Below, in pieces: positions 15,913 through 24,761 of a stretch of DNA of 64,000 nucleotides. A program made the position numbers and the translations under genes. The first letter of the stretch is position 1, and every line of letters starts with the position of its first letter. Under the pieces are notes generated by a model. It searched no databases. It was not told the origin of the DNA and worked only from the letters and a program-made list of their open reading frames with translations. Origin of the DNA: Candidatus Aalborgiella aggregata (GTDB taxonomy: Bacteria > Pseudomonadota > Gammaproteobacteria > Burkholderiales > Burkholderiaceae_C); the NCBI GenBank assembly GCA_016705065.1, contig JADIYY010000003.1, positions 248,001 to 312,000 of the forward strand, written 5' to 3'.

Positions 15913-16566
15913 TTAGCTGGCTGGTCCCATGCGGCCATGACCACGATGCTCGCCGCCCATGCCACCATGATCACCGCGACCAAAATGACCGCCTCCATGA
16001 CCACGACCACCTTGCATGCCCACAGCATCAAATACCGCTTTTTGCTCAGAGCTTAAAGCTGCGTAAAACGCTTTGGTTGCATCGGCACGTTTGTCCATCT
16101 CAGCATTCATCAGCGTTTGACGACCTTGGCGCATCGCGCGCATTTTTTCTAAACGCTCAGGTGTTGTCAGCTTTTGCATTTCAGCACGGTGTGCAGGGTC
16201 ATGGCGAACGCCCATGGCACCTGCTGCAGGCGGCTTTATGGCAGTAGTGAAGGTGGTCCATGCGCCTTCTTGTGCAGCGGTGATTTTGAGTTTGGTTTTC
16301 AATTCTGCCAAACGTTTTTCAGCGCGTGCTTGGCGGTGTGCCTGCATGCGTTCTTGCATAAAGCCAGGACCTTGTCCTTGACCAGCGCCTTGTCCTTTAC
16401 CTTGCTCACCCGCGCCCATTTTGCCCATTTGGTGCTGCATACCACCGCGACCTTCTGGAGGTGTACCGGGTGTGGCATTTTGCGCAAAGGCTGTTGCACC
16501 AAATGCAGATGCCACCAATGCGGCGATTGCCAATTTTTGATTAAATTTTGAAGTTGAGAATTTCAT
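15913..16566 (-). CDS. Spy/CpxP-family periplasmic protein with Gly/His-rich tail
   Basis: The 217-residue protein starts with a signal peptide (MKFSTSKFNQKLAIAALVAS, cleavage near AFAQN). A Gly/Gln/Met-rich spacer follows, then a helical region with LTTPERLEKMRAMRQ and ALSSEQKAVFDAV, the LTxxQ-like repeats of Spy/CpxP chaperones. The last 35 residues alternate Gly, His, Arg and Met, suggesting metal binding. ATG 16566 follows AAGGAT. Spy proteins protect envelope proteins during stress and some sense metals; which applies here is not shown. Confidence 0.85.
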   Translation of the reverse strand: MKFSTSKFNQKLAIAALVASAFGATAFAQNATPGTPPEGRGGMQHQMGKMGAGEQGKGQGAGQGQGPGFMQERMQAHRQARAEKRLAELKTKLKITAAQEGAWTTFTTAIKPPAAGAMGVRHDPAHRAEMQKLTTPERLEKMRAMRQGRQTLMNAEMDKRADATKAFYAALSSEQKAVFDAVGMQGGRGHGGGHFGRGDHGGMGGEHRGHGRMGPAS

Positions 16567-16765
16567 TTGAGATCCTTGTGAAGTTAAGTTACTGAACCAC
16601 ATCCACAGTCTTTAAGTTTGGCTCTGGAATGAAAGCTAGTGTGCTCTGCCTATGCAAACGCACTGTATGTCCAATGTAAAGCTACGCAAAGCCTGTGCAA
16701 ATTAATTCTTATGGCAATATTTCAAAAACATAGATATATGTTGTTATATACAGTATTATTGCGCC

Positions 16766-18148
16766 ATGGCCAAAGAAAAAACAGTTTATACCTGCACCGA
16801 GTGCGGATCATCGTCTCCAAAATGGCTGGGAAAGTGCCCAGGTTGTGGTGCGTGGAACACCTTAGTGGAATCCATCGCTGAGAGCAATGCGCCCACCAAA
16901 AATCGCTTTGCATCATTGGCAAAGACAGCCGACGTCGCCGTACTGTCAGATATCGATGCCGCCGACTTTCACCGCACACCCACAGGGCATGAAGAGCTGG
17001 ACCGCGTGCTGGGCGGAGGCATGGTTGAAGGCGGTGTGGTGCTCATAGGCGGTGACCCCGGCATTGGTAAATCAACCTTATTGCTGCAAGCCCTAGATTC
17101 ATTGCAACGCAGCGGGCAAAACACACTTTACGTCACCGGTGAGGAGAGTGGTGCACAGGTCGCTTTGCGTTCACGCCGCTTGGGTTTGGATAAATCGCAA
17201 GTGAAAGTGCTGGCTGAAATTGGTCTCGAAAAAATATTGGCAACACTCGAAGCACAGCAACCCCATATTGCGGTGATTGATTCGATTCAAACCGTGTACT
17301 CAGAGCAGCTCACTTCCGCCCCCGGCTCGGTGGCCCAAGTGCGCGAATGCGCGGCGCATTTGACGCGCTATGCCAAGAGCAGTGGCACTGCTATTGTGCT
17401 GGTTGGTCATGTCACCAAAGAGGGTGCGTTGGCAGGCCCACGTGTACTGGAACATATGGTGGACACCGTGCTGTATTTTGAAGGTGATACACACAGCAGT
17501 TTCAGGCTTGTGCGTGCCATTAAAAACCGCTTTGGTGCAGTGAACGAGATCGGCGTTTTCGCCATGACCGAGCGCGGTCTCAAAGGCGTGAGTAACCCCA
17601 GCGCGATTTTTTTAAGCCAGCATTCAGAACCCGTACCCGGCAGTTGTGTGATGGTGACGCTAGAGGGCACGCGCCCACTCTTAGTTGAAATTCAAGCGCT
17701 GGTTGACAGTGGCGGCCCAAGCCCACGCCGACTCAGCGTCGGACTGGATCGAGACCGTTTAGCCATGTTGCTGGCTGTGTTGCACAGACATGCGGGTGTA
17801 GCCTGCATGGACCAAGACGTGTTCGTCAACGCCGTGGGTGGTGTGCGCATCACGGAGCCTGCTGCCGATTTAGCAGTGATGCTGGCCATCTCATCCAGCC
17901 TGCGTGGCAAGCCCTTGCCTAAAGGTTTCATTGCGTTTGGTGAAGTGGGTTTGGCAGGCGAAGTGCGCCCAGCACCACGCGGCCAAGAGCGCTTGAAAGA
18001 AGCCGCCAAATTAGGCTTCAGTGTGGCGATTGTTCCCAAAGCCAACGCCCCCAAAGCAGGTGGAAAACCCAATAAAGATTTCGAAGGCTTGACCATTCAC
18101 GCGGTGGAACGCATTGAAGAAGCGATGCAGATTGTGCGTGGTCTTTGA
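16766..18148 (+). CDS. radA: DNA repair protein RadA (Sms)
   Basis: RadA is a RecA-related helicase that promotes branch migration in recombination. The 460-residue protein has the C4 zinc finger (CTECGSSSPKWLGKCPGCG, residues 10-28), Walker A GGDPGIGKST (95-104), the RadA-specific KNRFG motif near residue 253, and a C-terminal Lon-protease-like domain (GLDRDRLAMLLAVLHRHAG onward, with GEVGLAGEVRP). A LexA-box-like sequence lies directly before the start (16738-16753). A dispersed repeat follows the stop. Confidence 0.98.
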   Translation: MAKEKTVYTCTECGSSSPKWLGKCPGCGAWNTLVESIAESNAPTKNRFASLAKTADVAVLSDIDAADFHRTPTGHEELDRVLGGGMVEGGVVLIGGDPGIGKSTLLLQALDSLQRSGQNTLYVTGEESGAQVALRSRRLGLDKSQVKVLAEIGLEKILATLEAQQPHIAVIDSIQTVYSEQLTSAPGSVAQVRECAAHLTRYAKSSGTAIVLVGHVTKEGALAGPRVLEHMVDTVLYFEGDTHSSFRLVRAIKNRFGAVNEIGVFAMTERGLKGVSNPSAIFLSQHSEPVPGSCVMVTLEGTRPLLVEIQALVDSGGPSPRRLSVGLDRDRLAMLLAVLHRHAGVACMDQDVFVNAVGGVRITEPAADLAVMLAISSSLRGKPLPKGFIAFGEVGLAGEVRPAPRGQERLKEAAKLGFSVAIVPKANAPKAGGKPNKDFEGLTIHAVERIEEAMQIVRGL

Positions 18149-18167
18149 TGCCTTGTTGCAGCACAAC

Positions 18168-18214
18168 GCTATATATTTAATAGCGCAGTAGGAAATAAAT
18201 ACGCCGTCTATAGC
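18168..18214 (+). repeat. Dispersed palindromic repeat, copy 4
   Basis: The copy reads GCTATATATTTAATAGC, then GCAGTAGGAAATAAATACG, then CCGTCTATAGC. It lies 20 bases after the radA stop, between convergent radA and recG. Confidence 0.78.
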
Positions 18215-18278
18215 ATAGTTTTTCATATATTTTGACTCATAGACATTATTCTGCCAACACTGTGGCAGTGTCAATTGC

Positions 18279-20486
18279 TCATGCATTCAAATAATTGGCC
18301 TTGCTGCCCAGCCAGCGTTCAACATGTTTTTGTGCCAGCTCCGGATGGCTGTCCAGCATGACAGGTGCAAGTTGACGCGCCCAATTGAGCAGCTCGGTAT
18401 CGGTCGCCAAATCGGCAAAGCGCAACAGCGCCGCACCCGATTGTCTTGCGCCTAAAAACTCACCCGGGCCGCGAATTTCCAAATCGCGCTTGGCAATTTC
18501 AAAACCGTCGTTGCTTTGCGCCATGGCTTTGAGTCGTTCGCGAGCGGTGTCACCCAATCGTGGTGCATCACCTGTTGAATACAACAACACACACACCGAT
18601 GCAGCAGCGCCGCGTCCCACGCGTCCGCGCAATTGATGCAACTGCGACAAGCCAAATCGCTCGGCATGCTCTATCACCATCAAGCTGGCATTGGGTACAT
18701 CGACGCCCACCTCAATCACCGTGGTGCTGACCAAGACTTGCATGGCACCTTCCACAAACGCTGCCATGACGGATTTTTTATCAGCCACTGGCATGCGCGA
18801 ATGCAACAAGCCGACTTGAACAGCCTGGGTTTGTCCAGCCATGGTTTTAACTTTCAAATCACCCAAGGCGGCACACAGTTGTTCGTGCGTGGCTGTGGCG
18901 TTGCTCAAATCCAGCGCTTCGCTTTCTTCAATCAAGGGGCATACCCAATACACTTGACGCCCTTGAGCCAACTGAGAACGAATGCGCTCTATCACTTCAT
19001 CACGTCGGGCATCGCTGATGACTTTGGTGACAATGGGCGTGCGGCCTGGTGGTAGTTCGTCAATGGTGGACACATCCAAATCGGCGTAGTAGCTCATCGC
19101 AAGCGTACGCGGTATGGGTGTGGCTGTCATCATCAACATGTGTGGCTCTAAGCCGTCATCGCTCATCTTGTCACGCAGGGCCAAGCGCTGTGCTACGCCA
19201 AAGCGATGTTGTTCGTCGATGATGGCGAGCGCCAAATTTTTGAACTGCACTTTGGCTTGAATCACCGCGTGCGTGCCGATGACCAAGGTCGCTTCACCGC
19301 TGGCTATTTTGCCCAAAGCTTCGCGCCGTTCTTTGGTTTTTTGGCTGCCAGTTAGCCACGCGATGCAAATACCCAAAGGCTCTAACCAAGCAATGAGTTT
19401 GCGAAAGTGCTGTTCTGCCAAAATTTCGGTGGGTGCCATCAAAGCACATTGCCAACCCGCGTCGATGCAACGAACAGCGGCCAGCGCTGCCACCACGGTT
19501 TTGCCCGAACCCACATCGCCTTGCAGCAAACGATGCATGGGGATGGCACGCGTTAAGTCTTGCGCAATCTCACTGCAAACGCGTTCTTGTGCTGCCGTCA
19601 ATTGAAACGGGATACGTTCAAGCAACTGCGCATACAAACTGCATTGCGTGTTTTGCAGCGAGTTCAATCCCAGCGCTGGCGCACGCATGGCCGCACGTTC
19701 GCGCTTGGCTTGCAACTGCGACAGTTGTTGCGCCAACAACTCTTCCATTTTCAGTCGTTGCCATGCTGGATGGCTGCGGTCTTCCAATGTCGCCAAGACA
19801 GAATCAGGATTGGGATGATGCAAAAATGATAGCGCTTCAGGCAATGAATATGCAGGCTGCAGGCTAATTTGACCATTAAAACTTGCCCCCATACTGCTGG
19901 GGAAGGTTTCACTTAAATCCGCCCGCGCCAAGCCAGACAAGATGGCTTTGCGCAAATACGTTTGGGGCATGCCGGCAACCGTGGAGTAGATGGGTGTGAG
20001 AGCTGTGGCGAGGTCAGCGCCTGCGGCTTTGAAGCTGGGGTGCATCATGGTGAAGCCCAACATGCCACCTTTGATCTCACCGCGCACCCGTACTTTGTTG
20101 CCCACTGCCAACGCTTTTTGCTGTGATGGGTAAAAGCTGAAAAAGCGCAATGTGCAGGTGTCTGTGCCGTCCTCCACCGTCACCAACAGTTGTCGTCGTG
20201 GTCGGTAAGTCACCTCACAGTTTGTCACTACAGCTTCGAACTGAACCGTGTCTCCCTCGCGTGCATCGCGCAAACGTGTGAGCTTGGTTTCATCTTCATA
20301 GCGCAATGGCAAGTGCAGGGCAAAATCAATGTCGCGCAGCAAACCCAGCTTTTCAAAGCACTTTTGCAAATGGCTTTTGCTTGTTGGCGGCTTGGTTGCT
20401 TTGGCTTTTTCTGGCGACGTCTGACCAAGCGGCGCTTTTTTATTTGCAGCTTTTTTATCTTGGGTGGCAGATGGCGACACAGGCAT
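18279..20486 (-). CDS. recG: ATP-dependent DNA helicase RecG
   Basis: RecG remodels stalled forks and Holliday junctions. The 735-residue protein has the N-terminal wedge (OB fold) domain (about 80-180), helicase motif I GDVGSGKTVVA, motif II IIDEQHRFG (DEQH), motif III MTATPIPRTLAMS, and the C-terminal SF2 motifs TTVIEVGVDVPNASLMVIEHAERFG (in parts) and LRGRVGRG. An N-terminal tail of about 40 residues is rich in Lys, Ala and Pro. ATG 20486 is chosen; a GTG at 20501 is possible. Only 16 bases separate it from the divergent queA start. Confidence 0.97.
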   Translation of the reverse strand: MPVSPSATQDKKAANKKAPLGQTSPEKAKATKPPTSKSHLQKCFEKLGLLRDIDFALHLPLRYEDETKLTRLRDAREGDTVQFEAVVTNCEVTYRPRRQLLVTVEDGTDTCTLRFFSFYPSQQKALAVGNKVRVRGEIKGGMLGFTMMHPSFKAAGADLATALTPIYSTVAGMPQTYLRKAILSGLARADLSETFPSSMGASFNGQISLQPAYSLPEALSFLHHPNPDSVLATLEDRSHPAWQRLKMEELLAQQLSQLQAKRERAAMRAPALGLNSLQNTQCSLYAQLLERIPFQLTAAQERVCSEIAQDLTRAIPMHRLLQGDVGSGKTVVAALAAVRCIDAGWQCALMAPTEILAEQHFRKLIAWLEPLGICIAWLTGSQKTKERREALGKIASGEATLVIGTHAVIQAKVQFKNLALAIIDEQHRFGVAQRLALRDKMSDDGLEPHMLMMTATPIPRTLAMSYYADLDVSTIDELPPGRTPIVTKVISDARRDEVIERIRSQLAQGRQVYWVCPLIEESEALDLSNATATHEQLCAALGDLKVKTMAGQTQAVQVGLLHSRMPVADKKSVMAAFVEGAMQVLVSTTVIEVGVDVPNASLMVIEHAERFGLSQLHQLRGRVGRGAAASVCVLLYSTGDAPRLGDTARERLKAMAQSNDGFEIAKRDLEIRGPGEFLGARQSGAALLRFADLATDTELLNWARQLAPVMLDSHPELAQKHVERWLGSKANYLNA

Positions 20487-20502
20487 GGGACAATTCTGCA
20501 CT

Positions 20503-21591
20503 ATGAATGACCCAAAAACCGCTGCTAGCGCAATTGATCGCAGCTATACCCTTGCAGATTTTGATTTTGAACTGCCAAATGAACTGATAGCGCAACACCC
20601 AACCCCCGAACGCAGTAGCTCCAAATTACTTGACGGCACAGGCGCACAGGCTGTGCACCGCATCTTTCGTGATTTGCCGGAATTGCTGCAAGCGGGTGAT
20701 TTGTTGGTCTTCAACGACACCAAAGTGGTGAAAGCCCGTTTATTTGGCGAAAAGCCGACTGGCGGCAAGGTGGAATTATTGATTGAGCGCGTGCTAACCG
20801 GTAACCAAGTGGTGGCGCACATGCGCGTGAGCAAAAAGCCGCAACCGGGAGAAACGCTTTGGATGGCAGGGGGTGCATTTTCAGCGACCCTACTGGGACG
20901 TTGGCCTGAAAAAGACGGCGCGCTCTTTCGCTTTGTGCTGTCCAACGACAGTGGCGATGACCCCTACCAACTGATGGACAAGCACGGTCATGTACCGCTC
21001 CCACCCTACATCACCCACGTCGATGAAGCCGACGATGTGCGCCGCTACCAAACCGTGTTTGCCAAAAACCCCGGTGCCGTCGCCGCGCCCACTGCCGCGT
21101 TGCATTTTGATGAGGCTTTATTAACCGCCTTAGACCAACAAGGTGTAGAGCGCGCCAGCATCACTCTGCATGTGGGTGCTGGTACCTTTCAACCTGTTAA
21201 AACCGAAAACATCAGCGAGCATGTGATGCACTTTGAGCGTTACAGCATTGACCCGGCGACACTAGAGAAAATCTCCCAATGCAAAGCACGTGGCGGGAAG
21301 ATTGTGGCCGTTGGCACCACCAGCGTGCGCGCACTCGAGACCTGGGCGAAAACAGGTGAAACACAGGGCGATACCAACATCTTCATCACGCCCGGGTTTG
21401 ATTTCAAAATTGTAGACAAACTCATCACCAACTTCCACCTGCCCAAAAGCTCCCTCATGATGCTGGTCAGCGCTTTTGCTGGACATGCGCACATCATGAA
21501 CCTGTACAAAGTAGCCATTGATCAAAACTACCGATTCTTCAGCTATGGCGATGCCATGTTGCTGCAAAAGGCCAGCCAAGGCGAAATATAG
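20503..21591 (+). CDS. queA: S-adenosylmethionine:tRNA ribosyltransferase-isomerase
   Basis: QueA transfers ribose from SAM to 7-aminomethyl-deazaguanine in tRNA to form epoxyqueuosine. The 362-residue protein shows the family N-terminus FDFELPNELIAQHPTPERSS, FNDTKVVKARLFG, the core LHVGAGTFQPVKTE, and VGTTSVRALE with FHLPKSSLMMLVSAFAG. ATG 20503 gives a normal family N-terminus. It is divergent from recG with 16 bases between start codons, so its promoter must lie inside the recG coding sequence. Confidence 0.97.
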   Translation: MNDPKTAASAIDRSYTLADFDFELPNELIAQHPTPERSSSKLLDGTGAQAVHRIFRDLPELLQAGDLLVFNDTKVVKARLFGEKPTGGKVELLIERVLTGNQVVAHMRVSKKPQPGETLWMAGGAFSATLLGRWPEKDGALFRFVLSNDSGDDPYQLMDKHGHVPLPPYITHVDEADDVRRYQTVFAKNPGAVAAPTAALHFDEALLTALDQQGVERASITLHVGAGTFQPVKTENISEHVMHFERYSIDPATLEKISQCKARGGKIVAVGTTSVRALETWAKTGETQGDTNIFITPGFDFKIVDKLITNFHLPKSSLMMLVSAFAGHAHIMNLYKVAIDQNYRFFSYGDAMLLQKASQGEI

Positions 21592-21672
21592 GATAATGTA
21601 GGGCTAGGCTCGTTTTATGACCTAAATTAAACGACTCACCCACCATTTCACAGAACCCAAAGGATATTGACC

Positions 21673-21837
21673 ATGAGCAAAGAATTTCGCACCGAGGCTG
21701 AGCGCAAAGCCACACCACGTCCAGTTGCACCAAAAGGTGTTTGCTACACCACTGGCAAAGGACAACGCATCAGCTTAGAGCGTGGATCACACACCAACAA
21801 CAAGAAAAACCCAGGTAAACGTCCACACCAAGGTTAA
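21673..21837 (+). CDS. Uncharacterised 54-residue basic protein
   Basis: A compact frame begins MSKEFRTEAERKATPRPVAP and ends NNKKNPGKRPHQG. It has a good ribosome-binding site (AAAGGA, eight bases before ATG 21673) and is followed 15 bases after its stop by a strong terminator, so it looks like a genuine, separately expressed gene. The protein is basic (many Lys and Arg), with no TM helix or signal peptide and one cysteine. The composition would suit an RNA- or ribosome-binding protein, but I do not recognise the family and assign no function. A TCGTTT..AAACGA inverted repeat (21610-21634) lies in its leader. Confidence 0.7.
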   Translation: MSKEFRTEAERKATPRPVAPKGVCYTTGKGQRISLERGSHTNNKKNPGKRPHQG

Positions 21838-21852
21838 TTTAGTTTGTAGATT

Positions 21853-21880
21853 AAAAAAAGCGCCGTTGGCGCTTTTTTTT
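21853..21880 (+). terminator. Strong rho-independent terminator after the 54-residue gene
   Basis: The stem AAAAAAAGCGCC / GGCGCTTTTTTT encloses a GTT loop, with eight or more T following. The A-run on the other side may let it also serve fur, which ends at 21924 on the minus strand. Confidence 0.93.
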
Positions 21881-21923
21881 TGGTCTGTGCCTTGCACACT
21901 GTTCGCCGTTTATCAGCCATCCA

Positions 21924-22364
21924 TCACTGGTGTTGCGTTTTGGATTTATGTGGGCATTTGGTTTTGGAGCAATGGGCGTAAAGGCTCAGAGCGTGGTCAG
22001 CAATCACAAACCCTTTCGATTTGGCGATGGTTTTTTGCCGCTGCTCGATTTGCTCGTCAAAAAACTCTTCCACCCGACCACAATCTAAACAAACCAAATG
22101 GTCATGGTGTTCACCTTCATTCAGCTCGTATACAGCCTTGCCGCCATCAAAACTGCTGCGGGTCAAAATGCCAGCTTGTTCAAACTGCATCAACACGCGG
22201 TAAACCGTTGCCAAACCAATATCGGTGTTTTCAAGTAACAAGGATCTGAACACGTCTTCTGCCGCCATGTGGCGTTGGTCACCGCGTTGGAAAATCTCCA
22301 GCACCTTCAGACGCGGCAATGTTGTTTTCAACCCTGTGTTTTTTAACCCATCATTGATGTTCAT
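21924..22364 (-). CDS. fur: Ferric uptake regulator Fur
   Basis: Fur is the Fe(II)-dependent repressor of iron uptake. The 146-residue protein has the winged-helix N-domain (LKTTLPRLKVLEIFQ, DIGLATVYRVLMQFEQAGI), the metal site region NEGEHHDHLVCLDCGRVEEF with the HHDH motif and first CxxC, and a C-terminal CSKTKCPHKSKTQHQ tail. ATG 22364 (MNINDGLKNTG) gives the usual start; a GTG at 22382 is possible. It is divergent from bamE, the normal arrangement in Burkholderiales. I see no clear Fur box in the shared gap. Confidence 0.97.
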   Translation of the reverse strand: MNINDGLKNTGLKTTLPRLKVLEIFQRGDQRHMAAEDVFRSLLLENTDIGLATVYRVLMQFEQAGILTRSSFDGGKAVYELNEGEHHDHLVCLDCGRVEEFFDEQIEQRQKTIAKSKGFVIADHALSLYAHCSKTKCPHKSKTQHQ

Positions 22365-22451
22365 ATTGGTTTCGGAACTCACTCAAACGCTACAATGGCT
22401 AGCATCATAACCCCGACATCAAAAATTAACCCATTTCATAAGTGAATTACC

Positions 22452-22832
22452 ATGAAATCTAGCCGCCCTTATTTGCTTGCATTGAAATTGCTAATTGCTG
22501 GACTCATCAGCTCAATCTTATTGGCTTGTGGTGGTATCCCCTACAAAGTCGATGTGGCACAAGGAAACTTTGTTTCCAAAGAACAAATTAACGCCCTCAA
22601 ACTAGGCATGCCACGCGCACAGGTGATGGACATCTTAGGCACGCCATTGTTGGTGAGTGTTTTCCACGCTGACCGCTGGGAATATGTTTTCACGCTCAAG
22701 CGTCAAGGTGTTGAAACCAAACCGTATAAACTCACCGTTCATTTCAAAGGTGATGCACTGGACAAAATTGATGGTGAAGGCATGTTGACAGAGCAAGAGT
22801 TTGTTGAATCCTTGTCAGGCAATAAGAAATGA
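22452..22832 (+). CDS. bamE: Outer membrane assembly lipoprotein BamE (SmpA)
   Basis: BamE is a lipoprotein of the BAM complex that folds outer-membrane proteins. The 126-residue protein has a signal peptide with lipobox SSILLAC, then the SmpA/OmlA fold: FVSKEQINALKLGMPRAQVM, ILGTPLLVSVFHADRWEYVF. The stop overlaps the dapB start by four bases, which suggests the two genes are translationally coupled. Confidence 0.96.
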   Translation: MKSSRPYLLALKLLIAGLISSILLACGGIPYKVDVAQGNFVSKEQINALKLGMPRAQVMDILGTPLLVSVFHADRWEYVFTLKRQGVETKPYKLTVHFKGDALDKIDGEGMLTEQEFVESLSGNKK

Positions 22833-23656
22833 GTGGTTTGAATCATGTCACAGCCCCCATGCGCATCGCGGTTGCAGGCGCCAGCGGCCGCATGGGCCAC
22901 ATGTTGCTGGAAGCTGTGAACGCCAGTGAAGATTGCGTGTTGTCAGGCGCTTTGGATATCGCCAGTTCGCCTGCGATCAACTCTGATGCATTGGGCTATT
23001 TAGGCCAAGCCAGCGGCGTTTTTGTGACGAATGATTTTCAAAAAGGCCTTTCGCAATCCCAAGTCTTATTGGATTTCACACGACCCGAAGGCACATTGGC
23101 ACATCTACAGGCATGCAGAAAATTAGGCGTCAAAGCTGTGATTGGCACAACCGGGTTTAATGCTGAACAAAAAGCTGAGATAGCTGAGATAGCCAAAGAT
23201 ATTGCCATCGTTTTATCACCCAACATGAGCGTGGGTGTGAATGTCACTTTCAAACTGCTCGAGCTGGCAGCAAAGGCCTTGAATACGGGCTACGACATTG
23301 AAGTGATCGAAGCGCACCACAAGCACAAAATCGATGCCCCATCAGGTACTGCGCTCAAAATGGGCGAAGTGATTGCTGAAGCATTGGGACGCGACCTGAA
23401 AGAATGTGGTGTATTTGAGCGGCATGGCGTAACAGGTCCACGCGATCCATCCAGTATTGGGTTTGCAACCATACGTGGTGGCGATATTGTGGGCGACCAC
23501 ACTGTCATGTTTGCCGGTACAGGAGAGCGCATTGAAATCAGCCATAAAGCCTCTAGCCGTGAGTACTATGCCAAGGGCAGCTTGATGGCAGCACGGTTTT
23601 TAATCGACAAACCCAATGGACTATATGACATGTACGACGTGTTGAATTTTCGTTAG
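22829..23656 (+). CDS. dapB: 4-hydroxy-tetrahydrodipicolinate reductase
   Basis: DapB is the NAD(P)H-dependent reductase of lysine and diaminopimelate synthesis. The 275-residue protein has the nucleotide-binding VAGASGRMGHMLLEAV, the family signature EAHHKHKIDAPSGTAL with its catalytic His pair and Lys, and the C-terminal substrate segment AGTGERIEISHKASSR. It overlaps bamE (ATGA) and is followed by exbB at seven bases. Confidence 0.97.
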   Translation: MSGLNHVTAPMRIAVAGASGRMGHMLLEAVNASEDCVLSGALDIASSPAINSDALGYLGQASGVFVTNDFQKGLSQSQVLLDFTRPEGTLAHLQACRKLGVKAVIGTTGFNAEQKAEIAEIAKDIAIVLSPNMSVGVNVTFKLLELAAKALNTGYDIEVIEAHHKHKIDAPSGTALKMGEVIAEALGRDLKECGVFERHGVTGPRDPSSIGFATIRGGDIVGDHTVMFAGTGERIEISHKASSREYYAKGSLMAARFLIDKPNGLYDMYDVLNFR

Positions 23657-23663
23657 GTCATAG

Positions 23664-24314
23664 ATGAATGCATTTCAATTTGCGTTCCAAGGCGATGCCA
23701 TTAGCCAAGCTGTCGCGATTGTCTTATTGCTGATGTCGGTAACAAGCTGGGTGGTTATCTTGATCAAGGCTTGGTCTTTGCGACGAGCCCGAAAAGACAT
23801 TGCACGCAGCACAGCTGCCTTTTGGCAAGCTCCAAATTTGGATATTGGTTTACAGCAAGCCAGTGTATTCGACCCTTCTAAACTAGTGACTCCACTGATT
23901 ACGGCAGGGCAACGCATCAGCCATTCAGGTCGTATGGAAGAACACACGCTTGCGCAAGCGGGTGATAAATCTCAGCAACTCACGCGCGTTTTGCGAGATG
24001 CCTTACACGGCATCAGTCGCAAATTAAATTTCGGGCAAGTCTTGCTCGCCACCATTGGCTCTACCGCACCGTTTGTTGGATTATTGGGAACTGTTTGGGG
24101 TATTTACCATGCTTTGACCAATATTGCCGGTGCTGGGCAGATGACGATTGCACAAGTGTCTGGGCCTGTCGGTGAGGCCTTGGTTATGACAGCCGCGGGT
24201 TTATTGGTTGCCATTCCGGCGGTGATTGCTTACAACGTATTTGGCCGCATCATTGGACAAATTGAGGCTGAGTTAGAAGGATTTGCCAGTGATTTGCGGG
24301 GTATTTTGCAATGA
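23664..24314 (+). CDS. exbB: MotA/TolQ/ExbB family proton channel protein
   Basis: The 216-residue protein has three TM helices and the family core LATIGSTAPFVGLLGTVWGI (with GEALVMTAAGLLVAIPAVIAYN). With ExbD it would form the proton-driven motor that energises TonB or a Tol/Ttp-type system. The ATG at 23664 sits seven bases after dapB, and the stop overlaps exbD. No tonB gene is in the window. A TolQ role cannot be excluded from sequence, but the absence of tolR/A/B favours ExbB. Confidence 0.9.
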   Translation: MNAFQFAFQGDAISQAVAIVLLLMSVTSWVVILIKAWSLRRARKDIARSTAAFWQAPNLDIGLQQASVFDPSKLVTPLITAGQRISHSGRMEEHTLAQAGDKSQQLTRVLRDALHGISRKLNFGQVLLATIGSTAPFVGLLGTVWGIYHALTNIAGAGQMTIAQVSGPVGEALVMTAAGLLVAIPAVIAYNVFGRIIGQIEAELEGFASDLRGILQ

Positions 24315-24742
24315 GTTTTGGCCGATTAAACAGCACCAACAATGTCAAACCCATGAGCGACATCAACATGACGCCTTTGATCGATGTCATGTTGGTATTG
24401 CTGGTCATTTTCATTCTCACAGCGCCGCTAATGACCAGTGCAATCAAACTCGACTTACCCAAAACAAGTGCGCCCAACCCAGTTGACGCACCGAATTTTG
24501 TCACAGTCGTGATTGATAAAAATGGACAGGTTTTTTTGAATGAGCAAGCTACCAGCTTGACCCAACTTACCGACTCTTTAAAGCAAATAGCGATTGTTAA
24601 ATCAGATACTGAAGTTCAATTGCGTGCAGATGAAACGGTGGCTTATGGCAAAGTGGCAGAGGTGATGGGTGTGACACAACAGGCTGGCTTGAATCGCATA
24701 GGCTTTGTTACCCAAAGCCAACAGCAAGTTCCCAACAAATAG
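24311..24742 (+). CDS. exbD: ExbD/TolR family biopolymer transport protein
   Basis: The 143-residue partner of ExbB has one N-terminal TM helix. It contains the conserved DINMTPLIDVMLVLLVIFI, whose Asp in PLIDV is the proton-carrying residue, followed by a periplasmic domain. Its start overlaps the exbB stop (ATGA). It is the last gene of the bamE-dapB-exbB-exbD run; manC starts 20 bases later and may be read through. Confidence 0.93.
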   Translation: MSFGRLNSTNNVKPMSDINMTPLIDVMLVLLVIFILTAPLMTSAIKLDLPKTSAPNPVDAPNFVTVVIDKNGQVFLNEQATSLTQLTDSLKQIAIVKSDTEVQLRADETVAYGKVAEVMGVTQQAGLNRIGFVTQSQQQVPNK

Positions 24743-24761
24743 CTTCTTCTATAATCGTTTC

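Noticed and set aside
22365..22451. Fur box in the fur-bamE divergent region
   Set aside because: I could not find a convincing GATAAT-type repeat there.
24750..24755. TATAAT just before manC
   Set aside because: It lies seven bases from the start codon and has no acceptable -35 box; translation would have to be leaderless. Probably chance.
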